Source: Tubiluchus corallicola (lineage: Eukaryota; Priapulida; Priapulimorpha; Priapulimorphida; Tubiluchidae). Taken from it: a stretch of 45,101 nucleotides of DNA. Numbering within the stretch: position 1 is the first letter of the stretch; the number at the start of each line of letters is the position of its first letter. A model generated the notes under the pieces. The model searched no databases and was not told where the DNA came from. It worked only from the letters and a program-made list of their open reading frames with translations. The position numbers and the translations under genes were made by a program. The stretch spans positions 1 through 45,101 of the forward strand of contig JAQGDQ010001352.1 of assembly GCA_030141605.1 (NCBI GenBank), written 5' to 3'. This document shows positions 11,227-20,780 of this stretch, in pieces.

Positions 11227-12030
11227 TTAGTAAGAATTCATTTTCCAATTCGCTGAATGCTGAATATTTTCTTGAACAAAATTTACACTTAGACTCACAA
11301 GACCTGCTGTGAGAGCATCTGCATTGTATTCTGCATTTTTGCCAGACCTGTGCTCTATGGAATAATCATGCTGGTCAAGCTTTCTCAGCCAGCGGGCCAG
11401 CTGACCTTTGGCTTTTTCAAAGATCAAAGCCAATGCAAGGCATCATGATTTGTCCCTATTAAAAACTGGCACTTGAAAAGTAGTGATGAAATGTTTCACT
11501 GCCTTTATTACTTCTAATAGCTCGTGCCATTTAGCACAGTAATTTTGCTCTGCTGGCGAAGGAGCCTAGCAAGTGCCAACAAATTTTTTAGATGCTCAAA
11601 TAAACGCTGTTTGCTAGTTTGCCAAACAAAAGATGCATAAGTTGATAAAGAGGCCTAACAATAATGGCATAATTTTTAATAAAGCGTCATTAATGCGTAC
11701 AAACACCAAGAAAACTCCAAATCTCGCAAATGTCGATGGACACCACTTTGCAATAACTTCCATCTTAGCCAGATCGGTTTGAACCCCAGAACTGCTGGCT
11801 ATATGGTCTAAATACAGCACTACTTTTTGGACGAGTATGCACTTTTTCGTATTAAGTTTAAGACCAGCTCAGCGGAACTGCTCTAAAACTTCTTGAAGTC
11901 GTAATTAATTTTCATTAAACAATGACATCGTCTAGATAAATTAAAAGTACGCCCATGACGTCTTGCCAGGACTTGTTCCATTAAGCGTTCAAAGGTCGCC
12001 GGCGCGTTTGATAAGCCAAAAGGCATAGAT
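11227..12030 (-). pseudogene. Ty3/gypsy reverse transcriptase / RNase H remnant
   Basis: On the minus strand the reverse transcriptase signatures [20 protein letters not shown] (about 11960-12030) and YLDDVIV (catalytic YLDD at 11927-11938) can be read. The thumb (LYLDHIASSSGVQTD, 11614-11820) and the RNase H end with ARWLRKLDQHDYSIEHRSGK (11227-11433) follow. The order is normal for a Ty3/gypsy Pol. Stops directly after YLDDVIV and several frame changes show that it is dead. It belongs with the zinc knuckle and Gag pieces at 12031-13007. Confidence 0.8.
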
Positions 12031-12306
12031 TTAAATTGCAAAGGTCTTGGTGTGTAATAAATGCTGTTTTTTCTTTATCTTCTGGTGCCAATTCCACGTG
12101 GTGGTATGTGGGACATGCAAATGAAAATATGACGGATGGAGAGGACGAGTAATACTGTGATGCTGTTGGTCCGACTTATTCTGAGCCTTTGGATTCTGGT
12201 CAGATCTTTTTCTGTAGTTAGTTAATGTTGCAGGTTTTCTATCCGGCTGCCCAGAAGATGGGTATTGCTTTGCAAAATGGCCATGACCTCTACAATTACA
12301 GCTCAC
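12031..12306 (-). pseudogene. gypsy Gag zinc-knuckle / Pol N-terminal remnant
   Basis: The frame starts MSCNCRGHGHFAKQYPS, a degraded CCHC nucleic-acid-binding knuckle (C-x2-C-type with GH, final Cys changed to Tyr), followed by a polar linker. The protease that should follow is not recognisable. Downstream on the same strand is reverse transcriptase, which appears closer than in an intact element, so an internal deletion is likely. Confidence 0.6.
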
Positions 12307-12713
12307 GAAATTGCCAGTTCTCGAAAAATTTGATCCTTAATCAAACACAGGTTTTTTCTACTCTTTTTTGAAAGCGGTATTACCAGTCTTTTTTATGACT
12401 TAGTAATTAATTGTTCAATTAATTCCCAAACTACTGGAGCTTTGGCTGGGTCGCAATAGCTATGACGAATACCAGAATAACCTCTGACCACGAAATACGC
12501 ATTGCGGATAAATCTGTATATCCCTAATTAACTTACTCAGCTTCAGTGTGAATATGGTCCTTATCAGGTTCGTGCAACAGTGTTTTTACAAGTTTGCAAA
12601 AATTTCCATAGATTTATTAATTACACAGGTTTGATGAACTAATCTAGTCTACGCTGGGCAAAAGAAATGATAGCTCCTACCTCTAAAGTTCCTGGCTGGG
12701 AGTCCACACTGTG

Positions 12714-13007
12714 TCACCTTCCAGACATCGACCAAAAAGCCCTGTTTTCTCGTCGTACCCCCCTTATGAAACCTCTATAATGAGCCCGATACGCGCTTTC
12801 CCTGTTTTGGCATCCAAATCTACGACATAAAGCGTTTGAAAGAACTGCATAGTCTGGCCGCTGCTCTGGTGGTAATGTTTCCAAAACACTAATTGCTTTG
12901 CCTTTTAATTTTAGTGCTAAATACAAACTGGTTTCCGTGAGGTGCGTGTTGCTAATTTTGATATTAAATAACTTGCTTGGCTGGCATTGCTGTATGTGTC
13001 CTTTCAT
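12714..13007 (-). pseudogene. gypsy Gag remnant
   Basis: A 97-codon minus-strand frame contains a capsid-like helical segment with ALKLKGKAISVLETLPPEQR, followed by LSNALCRRFG and an Arg-rich part. This is the usual pattern of a Ty3/gypsy Gag (retrotrans_gag type), where a Leu-rich helix follows a G.A...L motif. It marks the 5' part of the element whose pol lies at 10778-12306. Confidence 0.65.
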
Positions 13008-13010
13008 TTC

Positions 13011-14040
13011 ATCATCTCCTCACCCCTGTCACTTAAAATGGTTTGTACTTACCTGTTGGACAATACCTGTTCTAGACAGTTGAGTTGATACTTTTCACTC
13101 GTACAGACGTTCATTGTTGGTCTGGCCAGTAGGCATGTTCCAGCATACCTGTAGTTAACGTATTTGTCTGGAAAGGCTGGTACACGATCTGTGATGTAAC
13201 TTCTTTATTATGGAGAGCTGAGCTAAGTTTAGTTTTGGCCAAAAGGTCAGTGTTCCTGTTGTATAGCCTGTCTTTCTCAGTCTCGTTGCTGTTACATGGT
13301 TTGAAGAGCTGGTCAAGCCACAGAAGTGTGATGTTATTCCATTCCAGTCAGCTGTTGGTACTCTTGTGTTGTAGACTACAAGAGGGTTGCTGGAAGATGT
13401 TGATTAGCTGTCGTCATCTGCATTATAGCTCATGGAGGATTGTCATGTTGCCGGCGTCAGCGTTGTCATTGTGGGAGGATCGTCAAGTTGTGCACAACAT
13501 CGTCATGAACATTCAGATAAGTTATGCGCATTCATTTTCCTATCCTCATTTTTCCTTGGGGGTTTTCACAGCAAGCCACTAATAGTAATTTTGAGCTCTT
13601 ACTGTTGACTTGTTGTTGCACTCTTCTTTTGTAATAATTATAGCTTTAAAATTTATGTTTCATCTTGTTTTGTTTTCAACTAAACAGCCTTAAAAACAGC
13701 AGACGAACCCGTGAAAATACATGTAGTATATATTCCTGATCACTATATAAAAATTAGAAATGCAATAGCCCTCAAAACGTTACAGTTTCTTTGTTTTTCC
13801 GTAAGTTTATCTGCTTAAGTAGTTCAAGCTATGGTCTGTAGCTCTCCCGGGTTATTGTTTCGCCATCGTAAGTGCTGGACAAAGTCACTTGCAGACAATA
13901 TTTCAATTATTCATGGTCGCAAAGACAAGAAAATACAAGTCCAAGAAGCCAAATGGAAAGAATTGCATCGTGTTCCATTATACGTACATGTCATCTAACT
14001 AACTTTCTCTTACTACAGCCTACTGCTACCAGGTTTCAGA
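13011..14040. other. non-coding stretch upstream of the gypsy remnant
   Basis: No supported gene. It should contain the 5' LTR of the minus-strand gypsy element, but I could not find paired LTR copies. The 115-codon plus frame at 13235-13582 has no recognisable features. Confidence 0.35.
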
Positions 14041-14510
14041 AACAATGGTTTCGTGTGACGAAGAAAACCAGAATAAACCAAGTCAGGATGAATCAGCTCC
14101 TTTGCTTTTTACCTTTCCGATAATGATTCCGATAGAAAAGGAAGCAATCTGGGTTCCAAACATGCCGACAGTTTGGCATGGGACCCATTGAACGTGCCAT
14201 CTTTAGATGGGAAACCGGAAGTGGAAAAGGAAGGACTTTCGGTAATGGAGAAAGTAGTAAGTGTAAGAGACGACATCACTGAAGGGCAAGTAGAAGATAC
14301 TACCACCACTCATAACTCCAGATGAAGCACACTCTGGCACTACAAAATGTATGAGGAATGACAGTGACATCAAACAAGTAGAAGTAAATGAAAAGTCCAG
14401 GCACACAGAAAGTGAAGCGACATCCGGTGTCAAACAGTCAGACGCAAGTTCTAAGCCAGGGTCAGATAACGATGACAACGTACCTACCAATTAGAAAAAA
14501 TTGTAAAAAA
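14041..14510 (+). pseudogene. gypsy Pol tail remnant, plus strand
   Basis: Plus-strand translation gives, in broken frames, the same blocks as the gypsy tail at 477-1145: a SLAWDPLNVPSLDG block (about 14170-14210), a following Glu/Val-rich block and an HSGTTK block (about 14328-14345). The copy contains stops and frame changes. It shows that at least three copies of the same gypsy lineage ended up in this window, in two orientations. Confidence 0.6.
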
Positions 14511-15261
14511 TTCAGCACTATCAGCAGTGCAAGAGCACAAACAGGCTGCAGGCTGGAGCAGCACCTTGTGGCATTAGTTGCAAATAAATAAGATTAGCGC
14601 CATGGTTAACGAGTATCCGCATTGCAACAAAAAAGGAGTACCGAAACAAGGTTAATAAAAATAAGAAATGTAAGAAATGTAACCTGTATACATAATGTGG
14701 TTAAGTGTAACACCAGTAAGTCTTGGCGAGTCAAAAACTTTCTCGTGTTTTTTTGCAAAAAATTAATGGTTTTCTAATGCGTTTTTAGCACAAGAACAGT
14801 TTTCCTGTTTTAACTCGCAGTGATTAAACTTTTGCTAGAACCTATAATCAAGACACCAAGATACAAATTTACCAGTGACCTTGCTGAAATGTTTTACAGA
14901 TGGGTTATTTAATTTCGCCAGCATTAGGATAAACATTAGCCCACCTTTCACATATTTATAATTAACTTTGTACATAACATATCACTAAGTTAACTGCATT
15001 GATAAAAGCACATCTATGAACAATGCCATTTTGAATTTCAATACGGCGTATTCATCTTTCTTTAATGAAAGAAGCAGCCACCCATAACTTGTATGCTTTT
15101 ACAATGCCTAATAGTGCTTGACTTTAGTCACTGAACCATGACCACTCTGCTGTTCCTAAGCTTAGCGCTATATTTTACTAAGTCTAAAGGCAATGGTCAA
15201 TACTTTCTTGTTTTTTTAATTTACTGCGCAGCAATATTCATTCACCTGTTTATAGTAATAG
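14511..15261. other. non-coding stretch before the glycosyltransferase gene
   Basis: AT-rich sequence with no coding or RNA gene that I can support. It must hold the promoter of the gene at 15316 unless upstream exons exist; no convincing TATA box stands out. Confidence 0.4.
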
Positions 15262-15315
15262 AAAATATCAGTTGTTTATAAGTGTTGTGCGCGTAAGAAG
15301 CGAACAAGTAACTTA

Positions 15316-16419
15316 ATGTTGGAAAATGTGCACAAGTGTCGTTGCCTCAAATTTCGCAAAAAAATGCAGTACACATTGAAAATAACATTCAAGGCATTTA
15401 TTATCATTTTGTCTTGTCCAATAATTATTTTAACGTTTGTTAGCGAATCTGTTAATCCGAACGAAAACATTAAAATTGTTTACAATACTGTTTCCCACAT
15501 ACAAGTTGATCCATATTGTCTAAATGTGATAGATTTTCACTTGACCTTAACAGTTATAGCTTTCAACAGGAGTGATTCAGTTAATAGATTATTACAGTCT
15601 CTTGAAGCAGCTGAGTATATGGGCGATTCGGTTTCATTAGAAATCTGGATAGATGGCCCGGAGATGGCTGCCCAAAAAACTGTAAAAGTGGTGCAAGATT
15701 TTAATTGGAGCCATGGACAGAAACGATTACACATGAGAATCAGACATGTAGGACCTTACACACAGTGGTATGATACATGGACGCCTGATCTTCAGGAAAC
15801 TGGAAAATATGGTCTTATTCTAGAAGACGATTGTGAGGTTTCTCCTCATTATTACAAATGGCTTAAGTCAGCAATTTATGTGTATAAAGACTTGAAAGAT
15901 CTAGGTAGCATTACTTTGTATCGTGGTAGATTTGCAGTAAAACCAGGAGTAGACAGAGATGTTCTCTGCCCAACGTGTACAGATAGTGTATTTCTTTATC
16001 CAAAGTTCAGTACGTGGGCTTGTTCACCAGTGCCAAGAGTGTGGGCGGAGTTTAGGCAATGGTACTCAACAGTAAAAAACGATGAAAACTTTATTCCTCT
16101 GATTCCTGGTGATGAGAATCTCGTGATAAATGGATGGATACGTCACTTTCATCCAATGAAGAAAATGAATTCGGCGTACTTTCATCATTACTGTGGCAAG
16201 CATCAGCTTTATACTATATATCCTAATTTGCCAAATAAACTAAGTTTTGTTTGTAATCACAGAGAACTTGGACTTCATTATGTCAAAGCGTATAGACGTT
16301 TGGGAATTTGTATATATGACTTGGTTAAAACGTGGGACAATAGTTATACCAATTTTCCTATAAATCCAAAACGAATTCATTGGGATGGTTACCCGGAAGG
16401 CAGGTTTCTCATGGTTTAA
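15316..16419 (+). CDS. type II membrane GT-A-fold glycosyltransferase
   Basis: This intact 367-codon frame encodes a likely Golgi/ER-lumen sugar transferase. Residues 1-26 are short and basic, 27-42 form one hydrophobic signal anchor (FIIILSCPIIILTFV), and the rest is a soluble luminal domain, the layout of Golgi glycosyltransferases. The catalytic part begins FHLTLTVIAFNR (nucleotide-sugar-binding strand) and carries the acidic metal-binding motif LILEDDCEVSP, with E170, D171 and D172. Several Cys follow, including a CPTC. EDD and the fold resemble GT2- and GT13-type (GnT-I-like) enzymes, but I cannot assign donor or acceptor. The first ATG is used; Met17 is an alternative still ahead of the anchor. 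The upstream frame is stopped at about 15259. The gene is intronless, has AATAAA at 16618, and sits between gypsy fragments, so a retrogene origin is possible. Confidence 0.85.
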   Translation: MLENVHKCRCLKFRKKMQYTLKITFKAFIIILSCPIIILTFVSESVNPNENIKIVYNTVSHIQVDPYCLNVIDFHLTLTVIAFNRSDSVNRLLQSLEAAEYMGDSVSLEIWIDGPEMAAQKTVKVVQDFNWSHGQKRLHMRIRHVGPYTQWYDTWTPDLQETGKYGLILEDDCEVSPHYYKWLKSAIYVYKDLKDLGSITLYRGRFAVKPGVDRDVLCPTCTDSVFLYPKFSTWACSPVPRVWAEFRQWYSTVKNDENFIPLIPGDENLVINGWIRHFHPMKKMNSAYFHHYCGKHQLYTIYPNLPNKLSFVCNHRELGLHYVKAYRRLGICIYDLVKTWDNSYTNFPINPKRIHWDGYPEGRFLMV

Positions 16420-16617
16420 CGTAAAAAAATTGATTGAAATATTGATTGAAAAAGCTAGTGACTAAATGTTTAAATGACAAAATGCTTTAACATTTTTTCA
16501 AATGACACTTGACTCGACACAGTTGTGCAAACTAGTTGGAAAAAATTATAATTGAATTTTAATTTATTTATTTTAATGTAGCATTTTGATTGAGTGTATG
16601 ATTCATATTTTGTTATG

Positions 16618-16623
16618 AATAAA
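16618..16623 (+). terminator. polyadenylation signal of the glycosyltransferase gene
   Basis: A canonical AATAAA lies about 200 bases after the stop codon at 16419, in AT-rich sequence; it is the first good hexamer downstream. Confidence 0.55.
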
Positions 16624-16679
16624 TTTTGGAATATGGATTTCAGTGTATATTAATTGGGTTTATCAGAACCAGATTAAGA

Positions 16680-17326
16680 TGATAAACTCGCTCCTCCCTG
16701 ATTTTGTTATGGAAATTCATATAATTTCATTAAGGGACTCATCCAGCTTGTAGCTTGAATTTAATGAGTTGGAAAAGTGAAACCGACAAACTGAGATGTC
16801 GCAAGTTAAGTTCAAGAGTTTAGATTTAATAAGCAGAATTGTCGCAATGTAGTGAAACTGACAGGTGCAGAATTCAAAGAGACGCTGTTTACTAGCAGCG
16901 TGCACGCCAATTAGAAAACAAGAGAATAAGGTCAGTAGTAACCGTTTGTCACGTGCCGAGGAAGAAATCAAAAGCGGCAAATCCAGTAGCAGCAATTATT
17001 GATCATACAGTTAGAAATCGAAAGTATTATCCGCTGTCCAGGAGGTAAGATGGCCCGAGATGGTGCAATACTCAATATTTGCTTTATAAGCTTGAAGAAA
17101 GTTCAAGCCACACACACAACGAGGGAGAGTCACACACACAACGAAGGAGAGTCACAGAGACGACGTGGAGGAGAGACTGACAGTGGTTGCCGATACATTG
17201 TTGTTGTGTCCGAGGCATATTCTGCAAGACGTCAGAAATATCGTTAGTCCAGTGTTGGGAATAAATTTATAAATCGATAATTTGGTAATAAATCTCATGC
17301 CTCCCTGATTTTATAAAATAAATTTA
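16680..17326. other. 5' flank of the deleted gypsy element, possible LTR
   Basis: The block CTCCCTGATTTT occurs at about 16694 and again at about 17302, with related bases before each copy (GATAAACTCG and AATAAATCTC), which might mark the ends of an LTR of about 600 bases. The segment at 17257-17290 also resembles 4866-4904. At 17105-17155 two copies of a CACACACACAACGA(G/A)GGAGAGT unit are present. No gene is supported. Confidence 0.35.
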
Positions 17327-17589
17327 TTGATCGATATAAGAACTCATCGGCCCAGGAAGAGTAGTAGGCCCGAGGAGGCCGCAGGAAAACTATTAGGCTC
17401 CCAACGGGTCGTCTCGCCCGTCAGGAGCCAACCTTTTGTAACGGAGATAAGCAGCGTTGTAAATAATAAAATTGTGAATAAAGATAGTGTATGCAATAAT
17501 TGTAGTAATATGACTAGCAATAAAAAGGGCCGTGATGCGCATAGAGGGTGCCAATGTAATTTAAGGGTGTCAGGGATAATTGGGATGCA

Positions 17590-18765
17590 GTGAGTGCGTT
17601 CCGAACTCACAGCTCAACAGGCTGGCAGGAACCATTGGTTACCCAGCCGACCTGTTTGGTTGAATTAAATGTTAGGCCTACACGTATGCTGATCGACACG
17701 GGTGCAGCGACCTCATGTGTGTCGTTAGCATTATATAAATGTCTAGGAATGGGACCTTGTAAAGCAAGTAGCGTGACTTTGAAGGATGCCTCAGGCACAG
17801 TCATGCCAGTAATTGGGTCAAGAGATATTGAAACGAAGTTTAGTGACAGCAAAGTTAGAATTAAGTATCAAATCGTCCGAGTGCAGCAGAATGCCATTTT
17901 AGGCATTGATGCGCTTCAAGCAATGAATGCCTCGGTAGATTGTGGTAGGAAATTGATGATTATTGGTAAAAAGGCCCACCTTCTTGCTTTAGATCGAGTG
18001 AGTGAGAAAGAACTCGATGTTCTCCTCGCCGATGAGAACACTCTAATCCCCAGTAACAGTGAGGTAGTGATGCGTACTCGGATTAAGAGGGATAGGCCAA
18101 ATGGACAACTCCTGTGTGTGGAGATGGCGGAACATGCGCACGTGTTTAAGAATCGCCCGGACGTTGGGTTCGAGGCCGGTTTAGTGGAAGTAGAAGAAGG
18201 GCGTAGGAGCTCAGTACTCATACGAAATAATTCATGTAGGCCCATAAGAATTAGGAAGAATTGCGTGATTGGCACCGCGCAAGAAACTAGCGTATTGAAC
18301 GTACATGCAATAGCGCTAGCAAGTAAGTGGAACAATAAAAGCGGCTCGAGAAAAAATTATGGCGTAACTAGTCAACGAAAGTTTCGAGATGATAACCTTC
18401 ACTGCATGCCCGCACGGAACAAGGGGATTCTGCAGGTTCCCCAGGTCCCTAATGACCGACGATTAGCGGTGAATGCGATGACTCGCGGCAAGATGCATAA
18501 TGATAGAGTGCGCAGTAGGGCAGCAGGTAATTATCCACAAGAATGTGGACTTAAAGTTCAGTACGATGATAGGGGCGGAATGTTTATGGAACTCCGGGAT
18601 ATAGAAGGCCCCTCGCCAAGCGTTTCAGGCCGTTTCAGAGCTGAACTTGTATCAGAACCCGAAATCTCACAAGAAGGAGAAGATCTTAGTAGGAGGGGCC
18701 AGGAGGGGTCAACTCCTGTGCTTACCTCTTTGCCAGGGGCAACGTTAAGTCAAGGGCAATGTTAA
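17590..18765 (+). pseudogene. internally deleted Ty3/gypsy protease-tail gene
   Basis: The frame begins with a retropepsin-type aspartic protease: VELNVRPTRMLIDTGAATSC has the catalytic DTGA, and AILGIDAL is the second conserved strand, together cleaving retroelement polyproteins. After about residue 250 one would expect reverse transcriptase, RNase H and integrase. Instead the frame passes to the SEPEISQEG tail known from 477-1145, so about 2-3 kb of pol seem to be deleted without breaking the frame. The last codons up to 18765 belong to the 5' LTR of the BEL element, which interrupts the tail. A short frame at 17327-17593 lies just upstream and may be part of gag. The call of a deletion, rather than a natural short product, is inference. 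Confidence 0.7.
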
Positions 18766-19181
18766 GCACATACACGTTTCCCTACCTATTAAATGTGGTC
18801 TTGCCCCTTTAACTGTCATCAGTCATGTGACCAGGTAGTTGGCCAGGTAGACATTACCTGACATGCAATTCAATTGATATGATGTGAATGTTGTAGTTGA
18901 TTTCTTATTGTTTTTTCTTGCAAGTTATAAGTGCCAAAACTCAGGGAGACCACATGTAAGTGTCTAATTATGTTTATTGAACTACTTTATGCTATTAGAA
19001 CAATTTAGCTGTCATTTTTTTGTACAATTATAGACGATAATCACGTTAGCTAATTTCGTAATGTACCTTTATCAAACTTATCTTTTTCATTGAAAACTTA
19101 TTGCTGTAATTTATTATTACAGATAAAACGACAATTGCTGCATGTTAAACATTTGATGTTCTGGAGTTTAAATGTAGTACA
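18760..19181 (+). repeat. 5' LTR of the BEL/Pao element
   Basis: 422 bp, begins TGTTAAGCAC and ends GTAGTACA. Aligned by eye to the 3' LTR it differs at about 18795 (G versus T) and about 18895 (A versus T) only. It cuts the gypsy frame at 17590-18765. Confidence 0.95.
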
Positions 19182-19435
19182 GTTTTATATGCCTCGCCGG
19201 GAGTTTCATGTTGCCATTAAGCAGTGACCTTGATTCAGGTGCAGGAAGTTTGACATGCTTACCTGATAGCTTTGCTCATTATGGGCTTCTACAGCGTAGC
19301 TGGTTTCTACAGGTAAAGCGGCATGAACTCTGTGAACTTGGACGCGTCAGCTAATGGGCAATAGATGGCGCTTCGGTCTTGAAAAGTGATCCTAATTTTT
19401 TTGCAAAATTGACACTAAGAGCAATTTAATTTCAA
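19182..19435 (+). other. 5' leader of the BEL element
   Basis: Non-coding leader between the LTR and the first ATG. The primer-binding site should start within a few bases of 19182, but no clear match to a tRNA 3' end can be recognised by eye. Confidence 0.5.
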
Positions 19436-20506
19436 TTGAAAATGGCATCAGCGTTATTCACTAAAAGCGAACTGGAAAATAAAGTAGTTGAGGAGCTGAG
19501 GCAAATTCTTCGTAGTATGTCTTTGTCGGTTTCTGGCAACAAGGCAAATTTAGTACAACGAATTTTGAAGCAACAGGAAACCGGTCCTTGTATACCAGGC
19601 GCTCCAGATGAATCAGCTGATTTATCGCCACCCTCAATAGCAACTGACCAACCCATGCAAGAGAAACGTAGGAGCGAAAAGTCCACCAAATCCTCGAGTG
19701 TGACGTCATCGAAGAAGAGTGCCAAGCTAAGAAACCAAGAGCTCATGATTAAAGAACAAGAACTCAAACTCCAAGCGATGAGAATACGACATGAACGCAT
19801 GCAGAATGAGTGTAGTTCTGAGGATGAACGTGATGAAGACTGCTTTGGTTCTGCAGCTGATGTTGAGACCAGGTTAGTGGACCATGGAACATCAGACTCA
19901 AAGGTCAAAGCATGGCTAAGGTCAAGGTCAACATACACGGATCCGACAGTTAAACATACACAAACTACACGCGAAAGCGATGAGAATTACTTGTCTGAGG
20001 CCTTTGTTACTTTAGCAACTACTGATAAGTATGCGTTGGGAGCACTTGTTCTTGCTTCTAGTTTGCGTCGCACAGGAACAATGAGATGCTTAGTCATCAT
20101 GGTAACAGAGGGTATTTCTTGTGATATTATGACACTTTTGAGAAATGCATTTGATTTGGTTGAACATGTCAGTATTATTGATAGTCATGAGTTTAAAAGG
20201 TTACAATTGTTAGGAAGACCAGAACTTAATGTGAGTTTTACTAAGCTACATTGTTGGAGGTTGACACAATTTAGCAAATGTGTATTTGTAGATTCTGATA
20301 CAATTGTATTAGATAATGTTGATGACATGTTTAGATTTAAAGAGCTTTCAGCTGCCCCTGATGTAGGCTGGCCAGATTGCTTTAACTCTGGTGTGTTTGT
20401 TTACAAACCAAGTATTGATATGTATAATAAGTTAATGTTGTATGCTAAATCAGAATCCTGTACTTTTGATGGTGGGGACCAAGGATTATTGAATCAGTTT
20501 CTTTAA
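19436..20506 (+). CDS. BEL Gag N-terminus fused to glycogenin N-terminal half
   Basis: The 356-codon frame starts at the first ATG after the leader. Residues about 8-45 read as a SAP-like helix-turn-helix (KVVEELRQILRSMSLSVSG then NKANLVQRIL), a DNA-binding motif. Residues about 60-140 are charged and probably coiled coil. From residue 188 (EAFVTLATTDKYALGALVLA) the protein is glycogenin, family GT8, which uses UDP-glucose to glucosylate itself and prime glycogen. The manganese-binding DxD is D286-S-D288, followed by SAAPDVGWPDCFNSGVFVY and FDGGDQGLLNQ. The frame then hits TAA at 20504 because of one extra base in the T run 20498-20500; glycogenin continues in the next frame. No introns are present where a cellular gene would normally have them. 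Confidence 0.9.
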   Translation: MKMASALFTKSELENKVVEELRQILRSMSLSVSGNKANLVQRILKQQETGPCIPGAPDESADLSPPSIATDQPMQEKRRSEKSTKSSSVTSSKKSAKLRNQELMIKEQELKLQAMRIRHERMQNECSSEDERDEDCFGSAADVETRLVDHGTSDSKVKAWLRSRSTYTDPTVKHTQTTRESDENYLSEAFVTLATTDKYALGALVLASSLRRTGTMRCLVIMVTEGISCDIMTLLRNAFDLVEHVSIIDSHEFKRLQLLGRPELNVSFTKLHCWRLTQFSKCVFVDSDTIVLDNVDDMFRFKELSAAPDVGWPDCFNSGVFVYKPSIDMYNKLMLYAKSESCTFDGGDQGLLNQFL

Positions 20507-20780
20507 AGACTGGTCAACTAGTTATGAAAAACATTTGCCATTCACTTATAATGCTGTCATTCAGGGTCGGTACGGATATTTACCAGCTTTAATGCAATTT
20601 GGGAAAAATGTAAAAATTGCTCATTTTTTAGGTCAACATAAACCATGGCACTATATTGAACACGATTCGCATACAGCTCACGTGGCGCCACCTGTTGGCA
20701 AAAAAGGTTATGAATTCGACATAATGAACAAGTGGATACAGATCTTTGATACTGACGTTAGGCCACTGCTGGAAAACAAA
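19991..20780 (+). other. captured glycogenin (GT8) catalytic domain
   Basis: This is the complete stretch of glycogenin homology, about 262 codons, from the first beta strand (AFVTLATTD) to the end of the catalytic domain (DVRPLL). Visible are the DxD (20291-20299), the GWPDCFNSGVFVY block, the FDGGDQG loop, HLPFTYN, the RYGYLPAL segment with the tyrosine pair at or near the self-glucosylated position, and the HFLGQHKPW block near the C-terminus. Residues match animal glycogenins closely. The capture starts close to the normal start codon region and ends before the glycogen-synthase-binding tail. One +1 frameshift at about 20498 is the only visible lesion. Confidence 0.92.

Noticed and set aside
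13235-13582. 115-codon plus-strand frame
   Set aside because: No motif, no homology I can recognise, and it lies in the expected LTR/leader area of a dead gypsy element.
19182-19205. Primer-binding site complementary to a tRNA-Gly end
   Set aside because: GCC..GCCGGGAG after the 5' LTR is only loosely similar and does not begin at the expected position.
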